The position numbers were made by a program, and so were the translations under genes. The notes beneath the pieces are model-generated. The model was not told where the DNA came from. It did no database searches and saw only the letters and a list, made by a program, of their open reading frames with translations. 64,000 bases of DNA from an uncultured Eubacteriales bacterium (GTDB taxonomy: Bacteria; Bacillota; Clostridia; Oscillospirales; Acutalibacteraceae), in NCBI GenBank assembly GCA_949293815.1, contig CASFEZ010000005.1:62001-126000 (forward strand), read 5' to 3'. Of the stretch, positions 7,957 to 16,400 are shown piece by piece; the first letter of the stretch is position 1, and every line of letters starts with the position of its first letter.

Positions 7957-9402
7957 TTATTCGCCGACAGACGCATTGAATTCATCGAAGTCGTGAATAT
8001 GCTTGACCTCTACATCCTGGTACATAGCCATACTTCTGGGCATATTCTTAATAAACCCATGCTCCTGCATCATGCTGTCCGCAACGGGCTTCCACTCTTT
8101 GGCCAGGTCAATGGTCTTGCTGACCAGATGCTCAACATCCTCGGGGCTGACCAGGTCAGTGGATTTGGCACCGGTGGTTTTTACCATCTGCACGATAGCG
8201 CCGGGATTATCACGAATCGGGCAGGGGCGCAGCATATTGTCGCTGAACGGCTGACGCTCTCTGTACGCCATGAAGATGGGGCTGCGCAGTACATCAATCA
8301 GATGCGTATTGGGGTCTTTGATATTGACCGTAGAATAATGGCAGAATACGCAGGGCTCGCAGTCGCCGTTGGAATTGATGTGGAAATACTGTTTGCCGCC
8401 CGCAATGCAGCCGCCCACATATTCGCCGTCGTTGAAGAAATCAATGGTAAACAGGGGCTTACGCTCTCTGTGGCGCCATTTGCGGATTTGGTCGTACATC
8501 ATCTTGCGCTGCTCGGCTGTGGCAAGAATTTCGGGACCCGCGCTGTTGCCGATGGGCATATAGCTGAAGTACCACGCGAAGCGGCAGCCCAAATCCACCA
8601 GGAAGTCTGCGTATTCGTCAGAGCCGATAACTTCCGCGTTCAATTTGGTATAACAAAGCGATGCGCCGAAAATCAGGTTACGGTCTTTCAGGCGTTTAAT
8701 CGCCGCGGTAACCGCTTTGTATGTACCCTTGCCCCGGCGGGCGTCGGTGGTTTCTTCGTTGCCTTCAATGGAGAAAATCAGCAAAAGGTTGCCCACGCGC
8801 TTTACTTCGTCCGCAAAAGCATCGTCGCAAAGGGTGCCGTTGGTAAACATCAGGAACAGGCAATCCGGATTTTCTTCGCAAAGATGGAGCAAATCCTTTT
8901 TGCGCATCAGCGGCTCACCGCCGGTGAACAGATAGACATAGGTGCCCAGTTCCTTGCCTTCGGAAATAATTTTATTCAAATCATCGTTGGACAATTGGGA
9001 CTGATGACCGTATTCCGCCGCCCAGCAGCCGGTACATTTCAGGTTGCATGCCGCCGTGGGGTCAATCAGAATTGCCCAGGGGATATTGCAGTTATATTTT
9101 TCAATCGCGGCTTTTCTGGTTTCATAGCTGTAAAAGCCGGCGTTCATAATCGGCGTAACCAGTTTTTCCAGCATTTTGGGATCCGTATCGACAACCAGAG
9201 ATTTGAGATACTCCCTCCAAACATACCCCTCGGTTGTAAGCGCTTTTTTCAAACCGCCCAAAATCTTTGCATACAGCGGGTCACCGGCATATTTTTTCTC
9301 GGCAAGCTCAATCATATTGACCGATGCTTTATCAAAATCTTTCTGCAATGCCTTAATACCCTGTTTGACGACCATGGCCGTCGCTTTTTCTTTCAATGCC
9401 AT
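7957..9402 (-). CDS. Radical SAM protein with SPASM-like C-terminus
   Basis: A 481-residue radical S-adenosylmethionine enzyme. After a helical N-terminal region of about 110 residues comes AILIDPTAACNLKCTGCWA with the CxxxCxxC that holds the catalytic 4Fe-4S cluster, then the SAM-binding GGEPL in YLFTGGEPLMRKKD. The C-terminal GGCIAGG, GDCEPCVFCHYS and LRPCPIRDN cysteines probably bind a further cluster, as in SPASM-type enzymes. This architecture is common in gut anaerobes, but I know no assigned substrate. ATG 9402 is preferred over 9408: GGAGGAA is two bases from the first and eight from the second. It lies 43 bases after metK, so enzyme and cofactor supply are probably co-transcribed. 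No peptide substrate gene is visible nearby. Confidence 0.88.
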   Translation of the reverse strand: MALKEKATAMVVKQGIKALQKDFDKASVNMIELAEKKYAGDPLYAKILGGLKKALTTEGYVWREYLKSLVVDTDPKMLEKLVTPIMNAGFYSYETRKAAIEKYNCNIPWAILIDPTAACNLKCTGCWAAEYGHQSQLSNDDLNKIISEGKELGTYVYLFTGGEPLMRKKDLLHLCEENPDCLFLMFTNGTLCDDAFADEVKRVGNLLLIFSIEGNEETTDARRGKGTYKAVTAAIKRLKDRNLIFGASLCYTKLNAEVIGSDEYADFLVDLGCRFAWYFSYMPIGNSAGPEILATAEQRKMMYDQIRKWRHRERKPLFTIDFFNDGEYVGGCIAGGKQYFHINSNGDCEPCVFCHYSTVNIKDPNTHLIDVLRSPIFMAYRERQPFSDNMLRPCPIRDNPGAIVQMVKTTGAKSTDLVSPEDVEHLVSKTIDLAKEWKPVADSMMQEHGFIKNMPRSMAMYQDVEVKHIHDFDEFNASVGE

Positions 9403-9445
9403 ATCCATTTCCTCCGATACTATGATTTATGCTGCATGGGCAGCT

Positions 9446-10639
9446 TTATTCCATATAAACCTTCGCGCTTTCCCGCAGCGCGTCAACCATATCCGTGCGC
9501 TCCCAGGCAACGTCCAAATCCTCGCGCCCCATATGTCCGTAAGCTGCCAGCGCGCGGTACTGGGGGCGCCGCAGCTGCAATTTGTCGATAATCGCAGCGG
9601 GACGCAAATCAAAGAGCTTATCTATCATCTCCTCCAGCGCACCGTCACCAATTCTGCCGGTTCCGAAAGTATCCACATACACCGATACCGGGCGGGCAAC
9701 GCCGATGGCATATGCCAGCTGCACCTCGCACCGGTCAGCAAGACCGGCGGCAACCACATTTTTAGCGATATATCTTGCCGCATACGCCGCGCTGCGATCC
9801 ACCTTGGTGGGATCTTTGCCGGAAAACGCGCCGCCGCCGTGGCGGGCATAGCCGCCGTATGTATCCACAATAATCTTTCTGCCCGTAAGACCGCTGTCCC
9901 CTGCGGGACCGCCGATAACGAACCGACCGGTGGGATTGACATAGTATTTCGTCTTTTCATCCAGCAATTCGGCAGGTATAGTGGGTTGAATCACCTTTGC
10001 AATCACATCCGATCGAATCTGCTCCTGCGCAATTGCGGGGTCATGCTGAGAAGAAATAACAACCGCATCCACACGGACAGGCTTACCATCCGCATATTCT
10101 ACCGTGACCTGGCTTTTGCCGTCCGGGCGCAGGTAAGGCAGCGTGCCGTCCTTGCGTACCGCCGCCAGCTGCCGCGACAGCTTATGCGCCAAAGAAATGG
10201 CAAGGGGCATAAGCTCCGGCGTTTCGTTGCAGGCATAGCCGAACATCATGCCCTGATCGCCTGCGCCGTTTAAGTTGTAGACATCTGCATCGCCGTCTTT
10301 TTTTTCTTTGGAAGCGTCCACGCCCATGGCGATATCCGCGCTCTGCTCGTCAATGGACAACAGCACCGCGCAGGTATTTCCGTCAAATCCATATGCCGGG
10401 TTGTCAAAGCCGATATCCGTTACCACCTCACGAACAATCTGGGGGATTTTCACCTCCGCTTTTGTAGAAATCTCGCCCATGACAGAAACCACGCCGGTGG
10501 TGCAGGTGGTTTCGCACGCCACGCGAGACTGGGGATCCTGCGCAAGCATCGCATCCAGAATGGCGTCAGAAATCTGGTCGCAGATCTTATCCGGATGCCC
10601 TTCTGTCACAGATTCCGAAGTAAAAAAGTATTTTCGCAT
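9446..10639 (-). CDS. metK: S-adenosylmethionine synthetase
   Basis: MetK makes S-adenosylmethionine from ATP and methionine in the cytoplasm. The 397-residue product is full length: it starts [20 protein letters not shown] and contains [12 protein letters not shown] at about residue 119 and the P-loop-like [20 protein letters not shown] at about 259. It also has [19 protein letters not shown] and the late [14 protein letters not shown] 10639 follows AAAGGGAG by about six bases. It lies 19 bases after the membrane-anchored gene at 10659 and 43 bases before the radical-SAM gene, all on the minus strand. I saw no SAM riboswitch in front of metK or of the gene before it. Confidence 0.97.
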   Translation of the reverse strand: MRKYFFTSESVTEGHPDKICDQISDAILDAMLAQDPQSRVACETTCTTGVVSVMGEISTKAEVKIPQIVREVVTDIGFDNPAYGFDGNTCAVLLSIDEQSADIAMGVDASKEKKDGDADVYNLNGAGDQGMMFGYACNETPELMPLAISLAHKLSRQLAAVRKDGTLPYLRPDGKSQVTVEYADGKPVRVDAVVISSQHDPAIAQEQIRSDVIAKVIQPTIPAELLDEKTKYYVNPTGRFVIGGPAGDSGLTGRKIIVDTYGGYARHGGGAFSGKDPTKVDRSAAYAARYIAKNVVAAGLADRCEVQLAYAIGVARPVSVYVDTFGTGRIGDGALEEMIDKLFDLRPAAIIDKLQLRRPQYRALAAYGHMGREDLDVAWERTDMVDALRESAKVYME

Positions 10640-10658
10640 ATTTTACTCCCTTTCCTTT

Positions 10659-11585
10659 TTACCAATTGATTGTCCAACTCTCCGTTTCCTGTCCGGTAAA
10701 CACTGCGCTGCCGGAAATCCCGATCGCGGAGGCGGAGCCTTCCACATACAGCGGGATGGTGTAGGTCGCGGATGCAATATATCCATCCGGGTTAATCACC
10801 GCGTGAATAGTGGAACCCGAATAGGTAATATTTGCCGACTGGACCGTCAAAATGCTGATATCAATACTGCTGACATCCAAATAGCCGATCGCCGCTGCAT
10901 TGGCGGTGGGGATTTCATTCATGCCCACGCTTTCAGACACCAGCGTAATATCCACTACCGTGTTCTGTCCGCTTTGTGCAACCGTAGCGGAGGCAACACC
11001 ACTCTCCGTCAGAGTAAATGCACCGCGTTTTGGCAGCAGCAGCGGCACGGTTTCGCCCTCGGAATTGACGGCCGTTCCGCCGCTGAAGCTCAGCGTTTCA
11101 TCCACCGGTTCTACCACAGAGTCAATCAGTCTATTGGCTACACCAGCCACCAAATCACCGCCGGTAATGCTTTGAATTTCGGCAGAAAAGCCCTCGGTAT
11201 GGTGTACGGACACCGCCCCCGTATATGCCTTTGTTTTGTTGACCGCATCGGACAAAAGCGCCAATATCTCCGCTTTTGTCATTGTTTGCGGCGAAGCGCC
11301 CGCCGTAACCGCCGGGGCTGTCTGTGCCGGCAGGGATGTGCTGCCAGTTGTTTGCACCGCAGTGGATTCAGACACAGCAGATTCTGAAGCAGGAACGCTT
11401 ACAGTAAGCGAAACATCGGAGGAAACCGGCTCGGCGGTAGTTCTCTCATGCCATGTCGCCTCAGCGCTGTCCGGCAGCGTACCTGCGGAATCATCCGCGC
11501 GGCGACCTACCATAAACAGCACAAACAGGAGCGCACACAACGCAATAACAGCCAGAATATATAGTGCTTTCTTTTTCCCAGACAA
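10659..11585 (-). CDS. Membrane-anchored secreted protein, function unknown
   Basis: A 308-residue protein with a single N-terminal membrane helix (ALYILAVIALCALLFVLFMV, residues 7-26) and no cleavage site that I can see. A Ser/Thr/Ala-rich linker (about 30-105) is followed by a mainly beta extracellular domain. The domain holds repeated patterns such as GGDLVAGVANRLIDSVVEP and ends in TGQETESWTINW. I know no family name for it. The start is TTG 11585, preceded by AGAGGG six bases away; the ATG overlapping that gap is in another frame. It shares the plan of short N-terminus, mucin-like linker and beta domain with proteins at 24627 and 37473. Co-transcription with metK is likely from the 19-base gap. 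Confidence 0.75.
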   Translation of the reverse strand: MSGKKKALYILAVIALCALLFVLFMVGRRADDSAGTLPDSAEATWHERTTAEPVSSDVSLTVSVPASESAVSESTAVQTTGSTSLPAQTAPAVTAGASPQTMTKAEILALLSDAVNKTKAYTGAVSVHHTEGFSAEIQSITGGDLVAGVANRLIDSVVEPVDETLSFSGGTAVNSEGETVPLLLPKRGAFTLTESGVASATVAQSGQNTVVDITLVSESVGMNEIPTANAAAIGYLDVSSIDISILTVQSANITYSGSTIHAVINPDGYIASATYTIPLYVEGSASAIGISGSAVFTGQETESWTINW

Positions 11586-11959
11586 TCCATACCCTCTTCT
11601 CTCTTCTATTCAAAAAAACGCTTTTACCGAAAAAACGGTCTGCACGCATATCCGCAATCTTTTGAATATATTTTAAACCGGTCATATTTTCGTAATGCTT
11701 TTATTGTGTTAAAGTTTTGTTAATCTGAAAATTTTGGCGAAAAACCGCTATATATAAGGGAAAAATTGCATTTCCAACAGGCAAAACGGTAAAAAAATGG
11801 CAAAGAAATGCAAAGAAAAACCGCCAATACACTGATAATTATGTCTAATTTTTTACAGAATAAACCCAATATTAGGCATACAAATCTCACCAGCAGACAG
11901 AGAACATATATAGAAAGCCCCGTGCAAATATCGCACAGGGCTTTTCTTCTTAGCAAAAT
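11586..11959. other. AT-rich intergenic region, no gene seen
   Basis: About 370 bases between the TTG start at 11585 and the stop of the sigma-factor gene. Apart from the hairpin at 11917-11945 I see no ribosome-binding site, conserved frame or clean promoter. The promoter of the gene at 10659 must lie here, but no box pair with 16-18 base spacing stood out. Confidence 0.5.
11917..11945 (-). terminator. Hairpin terminator after the sigma-factor gene
   Basis: AAAGCCC-GTGC pairs with GCAC-GGGCTTT around ATATC with one mismatch. The T tail on the minus strand is short (TTTC); the plus strand has TTTTCTTCTT, so it may act in both directions. Confidence 0.55.
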
Positions 11960-13249
11960 TTATAAAATATAATCGGTAATACAATCATACCAATGCACAT
12001 AAGGTTCACCGTTGACCATCAGCGTTTCATTTTCCGGCAGCCGCTGCGACCAGGGGGTGCCGTGGTGCTCAATCGCCCAGGTATCGTGATTAAACCGCCG
12101 CCAGAGAATGGTGCGACCGTTTTCGTCCAAAAACTGCTCTGTCACCACACCGCCGTCGATATATGTACCTATATCCATAACGCATATGGTATCGTAACGC
12201 TTGCCGCCGATGGCAATGGTATATCGTCCGACCACATCCAGTAAAAACGGCTTGTTCACCGCTGTCACGATATTGCCGCTGCGGCAAATCTCCCCTTTCG
12301 GCTTCAGATGGATTTCGTTGCCGCAATTGTCCTCCCCGAATCCCCAATTATCCAGAAAGGGGTCACCGTCCAAAAAGGTATATAGCCGCTGAACGCCGCC
12401 CTCCTTGTGGCTTTCCGCCAGAATCCGACAGTGGGTATCCGTCAGCTGCGCAATCAGACTGCGCTCTACCACCTTCTGCCCGCCGGCAGAATTGCATTCC
12501 ATCGGGTCATATTCCACCGTGCGGATCTGTACGCCCCGAATCCCATGAACCTCGGCTGGTCCCAGCACCTTCATTTCCATACGCTCAGTACGGATGCGCT
12601 CGGGAAAATCATACATGGCCCACTGGAGCGTCTCGCCGATTTTCGGCACAATAAACCAGCCCATAATCTCTTCCCAGCAGACGGCAAACGGCTCCCCTTT
12701 TGCCTGCTCAATGGTATAGTCCGGCATGATTTTCGGTAAAGTATTCATATTCCATTCTCCTTTTTTCTCATTCGTTCGCTGCTCCCACAGCTTTTTGAAT
12801 TGCTGCTTCGCGGTGTACAAACGGCTTTTTACCGTACCCTCCGGAATTTGCAGCAACCGGGCAATTTCCTTTTGCGGCAGCTCCCGCCAGTAAACCAGAT
12901 ATAAAATCTGCCGATTGTTTTCACTTAATGCCGAAAGAATCTCCCGCACGGCAGCTCCTGAGGCGGCTCCGCTGCATGCAGCCAGCATTTTCGATTCCAA
13001 ATAAACCTTTTCCTGTAACTGCCGCTCTTTTGCCTGTTTACGGAAATAATCGCCGCATTTGCTGCGGGCTATTTGCAAAAGCCAGGACTGAAAAGCCGCC
13101 GGATTGCGCAGAGATGAAAAATTGAAATATGCACTCAGGCGGATTTCCTGCAACAAATCCTCAGCGGCAGCTGACGAAGATACGCGGAAGCGCACATACC
13201 GTTCCAATGCCGCGCTATGCGCCCGCAGCAGCGCTTCAAAACCATCCAT
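11960..13249 (-). CDS. ECF sigma factor fused to a large C-terminal domain
   Basis: A 429-residue protein. Residues 1-165 are an ECF-type sigma-70 factor: region 2 (YVRFRVSSSAAAEDLLQEIR, then FQSWLLQIARSKCGDYFRK) and region 4 (LPQKEIARLLQIPEGTVKSR). Residues 168-429 form a second domain beginning MNTLPKIMPDYTIEQ and ending YVHWYDCITDYIL, mainly beta, with no family name I can give. I chose ATG 13249 because GGAGGTG lies eight bases before it; ATG 13288 falls at the predicted transcript start. An ECF-type promoter at 13294-13321 suggests autoregulation. A strong AAAGGAG lies eight bases before an in-frame ATG at 12748, so the C-terminal domain may also be made alone. No anti-sigma gene is adjacent, and the extra domain may take that role (inference). 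Confidence 0.87.
   Translation of the reverse strand: MDGFEALLRAHSAALERYVRFRVSSSAAAEDLLQEIRLSAYFNFSSLRNPAAFQSWLLQIARSKCGDYFRKQAKERQLQEKVYLESKMLAACSGAASGAAVREILSALSENNRQILYLVYWRELPQKEIARLLQIPEGTVKSRLYTAKQQFKKLWEQRTNEKKGEWNMNTLPKIMPDYTIEQAKGEPFAVCWEEIMGWFIVPKIGETLQWAMYDFPERIRTERMEMKVLGPAEVHGIRGVQIRTVEYDPMECNSAGGQKVVERSLIAQLTDTHCRILAESHKEGGVQRLYTFLDGDPFLDNWGFGEDNCGNEIHLKPKGEICRSGNIVTAVNKPFLLDVVGRYTIAIGGKRYDTICVMDIGTYIDGGVVTEQFLDENGRTILWRRFNHDTWAIEHHGTPWSQRLPENETLMVNGEPYVHWYDCITDYIL
12744..12766 (-). promoter_or_regulatory. Internal ribosome-binding site and start in the sigma-factor gene
   Basis: Minus strand: AAAAAAGGAG, then AATGGAAT, then ATG at 12748, in the same frame as the sigma factor. 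The site is read in frame as Lys-Lys-Gly-Glu. It would give a separate 262-residue C-terminal protein (11960-12748). Confidence 0.6.
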
Positions 13250-13293
13250 ACACACACCTCCTGTAAAAGGATTGAGAATCGATTCCATACAAT

Positions 13294-13321
13294 AAGACGG
13301 TTTTCCCCGACAAAAGGTTCA
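13294..13321 (-). promoter_or_regulatory. ECF-type promoter in front of the sigma-factor gene
   Basis: Minus strand: TGAACC (13321-13316), exactly 16 bases, CGTCTT (13299-13294). This matches the TGAAAC-N16-CGTC form known for Bacillus ECF sigma factors. The predicted transcript starts about 40 bases before ATG 13249. Confidence 0.6.
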
Positions 13322-13341
13322 TCAAAAACGATATGTTCCTA

Positions 13342-13375
13342 TAAAAAACGAGGGACACCGAAAAAGTGTCCCTCG
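13342..13375 (-). terminator. Strong terminator of the 1763-residue surface-protein gene
   Basis: A perfect ten-pair stem (CGAGGGACAC / GTGTCCCTCG) followed on the minus strand by six Ts. It separates the surface-protein gene from the sigma-factor promoter. Confidence 0.9.
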
Positions 13376-13431
13376 TCTTTACAATGATTAGGCTATAGCC
13401 CCGCAATCAGGCTGACAGCCGCCCTTTTTGC

Positions 13432-16400
13432 TTATGCAAACGCATTCAGCAATGCTGTCAGTATTTCAAGGATTCTGGTTATGATATCGATAAAAGCAGC
13501 CAGCATATCGCCAAGGTTCCGGTTGCAAATATCGCAGTCTCCGTCACCGTCCGCGTCAACATGGTCGCCCTCGTGCATCAAAACGCCTTCGCTGTTAAAG
13601 GTATACAGCTCGCCGTCAATGGTGACCTGACCGGTGGCAACCAGATTGTCGTTGCCCGGATCACAGTAATACCGGTCGCCGTCTACCGTCTGCCAGCCGG
13701 ACATCACTTCACCGTCAACGCAGAGAACCTTGCCGCCGTCCGCGTCTACAAGACCGTTCAAGCCACGGCCGTCCGAACCAAACAGATAGGTCTTGCCGTC
13801 GATTTCGATTTCGGCGTCAGTCACCATGTAGCCGGTCTCGGGGTCAAAGTAAAATGTGCCTTTTAATGTTTTAGAAGAGTTAAAATACAATCCGTCAACA
13901 TCACATAAGCCGGTGACATAGGAATTAGCCCAGAAATAGCGAATCGCACCGGAAGCCGGATCTTCTGAAACCCAACCTTTTATCAGTTTACCATTGGCAT
14001 CGCACTCAAACTTCTGATAGTTCCGCTCCCAGACACCGGTCAACATTTTACCATAGCTCTGCTCTTTACGAACACCATCGAACATGTACCAATCGCCATC
14101 AATATGCCACCAGCCATACTGCAAAACACCGGCATAGACATAGTATCTGGCGCCATTGGCGTATACATCCGCGCCGCGTACCAGTTTGCCGTCCGCATCA
14201 AACACATAGGTCAGCGTGGTCGGCTCGCCGTTAAAGAGGAAGTCCTCTACTTCCGCACGAGCGGTAGTAATGCTTTCGGTAATTTCAACCGTTCCGGTTA
14301 CGGCGTAGCCGTCAGAACCGAGATAATAGTAATCATCCTCAATAGCCTGCCAGGCGTTGGTTCTGGGGGTACCCATGTACAGGTACAACTTTTTGCCGTT
14401 GGTGCGGTCGGTCAGAAGACCGGTGTAGTTGCCAGCCTCACGTGTATAACCGCAAACCGAGCAAATCAGGTTGCCGCTGTCGTACTCATAGGCGTGTTCG
14501 CCGGATTCGGTGCAGGTGACTTCTTTTTCCACAGCATAGGAATCAATAATCATATCCGACCCATCAGGGGAAACGCTGTGGGTCTCTACAACAAAGGTAG
14601 TGTCGGTGGTTGATACCGACAGGTAAATCGCCTCGAACTCATCTTCGAGCATGGCGAAATGGAACGCATCGTTGGGAACAATATCGTAGGACTTTTCACC
14701 GGTGGAGCCGCAAATATAGTATACGGCGCCGCTTTCTTCGTCCACTTCACCGGCGGTCAAGGGATAGGTTCTCGCATAGGAATGGTCGTGACCGGAGAAT
14801 ACCACATCAATGCCCGCTTCATCCACCGCTGCGGGGACATAGGTATTGATATACCCGTTGCCGCCGGTGGGGTTGGTGTAATAGGGAGGCTGGTGTATGG
14901 TCAGCACTTTCCAGGTGGCATCAGAGGCATTGGCGTCTTCCACCAGCCAGGCCAGCGCATCCTGCAGCTGCTGGGCATTCTGGGTGTAGTTAATGACCGC
15001 TACATATACATTACCGTACTGTACCGAATAGGCGCTGCCGTAGGAGCCGTCCGCCAGGTTGTAAATCGCCTGGGCATTGGCGCCGGACAAGTCGCTCTCA
15101 TGCTCGTGGTTGCCCAATACATGAATGGCATCCACATCGCCCGCGACCTCTGCCTGATACAGGGAGAGGGTGTGCACCCAGTTTTCATAGTTGCCGGCAT
15201 TATCCACCGAGTCACCGGTCTGGATACTGAACGAATAGTTCTTATCCGAAGCGGCCAGCGTAGACATCAGACTCTGTACAAACGCAATATCCGCGTCCTG
15301 AATATCGGCAAGGACATAGAAAGAAGTATCCGAATGCAGCGGGTCAAGGGTGAATGAATACACATCCGACCAGTTTTCATCGGAACCGTCGCCGACTTTA
15401 TAAACATATTCCACACCGGCTTTAAGACCGGTTACCGTAACGCGGTTGCTGCGAACGGTGTTCTTGGAGGCAGTCATATTCAAATCGCTGCAAACGCCGG
15501 TATAAGTGGTGAAGGCTGCGTCGCCCTCTGCGTCATATGCCGCTTTTTCGGCAAGCATAACCACCGCATTTTCCGCTGTGTACAGCGGGTTGCTCAGCCA
15601 GCTGAACGCCTTGGAATTGGAACCGTTCGTTGTGGCTGGGGTGATGACATTGGTCGGTTTACCATCGGTCAATTCAGCGGGGATCGAGTTAATATCCACC
15701 GAACGAACAAAGGAAACATCGCCGTCTTTTTCAGCGTACAGACGCACCGAGCCAATCGCCGCAGTTATCGCGGCGGAAACAACCTGACCGCTTCCATCTG
15801 TGGTACCAACCAATGTGCCGGAATCTGCCATATAGACATTTGCCCCGGCGACCGGATTGCCGTCTATATCAACGACCGTTACAACCCCTTCCGTGCCCAC
15901 AAGCATCGGGTCGGCAGAAATGGCATATTTGGCTTCCACCAACGCGCTGACCGTGCCGGTCGCAAAGGAGGGAATAAAGCCCTCCGGCAGCGCATCTACT
16001 GCGGTAAAGGTACCGTTGACCGAATAGGTAAAGCTGCTGCCCTCAAACGTTGCGGCAGGAATCGCATAGCGGACAACGCCCAGCGCACCGTCTGTAGCAA
16101 CATCCAAATTCCGCTTGGCGCTGATGGTCAAAATATTATTTTTTTCATCCAATTCGTAAGTGCTACCGGCATAGGCGGGCGCAAATTCAATACTGTCGAA
16201 CTGATAGCCGCCGGAAACGGAAATATCGATCTGCGCTTCACTGATCGCCTCGGCGGGGTCAACTGTAAGCGCCAAATCCGCTGTTTTGCCAAGGAGCGGC
16301 GCGGCGGTCAGGGCGGCTTTTACGCTTGGGTAAACGGTTTCGCCCTTTACAAAGAAAGTGCGGGTTTCCTCGGTTTCGTTGCCGAAGCCGTCGCGAATCA

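Noticed and set aside
7945-9591. Plus-strand open frame of 548 residues
   Set aside because: Shadow of the radical-SAM gene and the metK end; its composition is that of a complement frame and it crosses two real genes.
9446-11959. SAM riboswitch for metK
   Set aside because: I found no recognisable SAM-riboswitch core before metK or the gene ahead of it.
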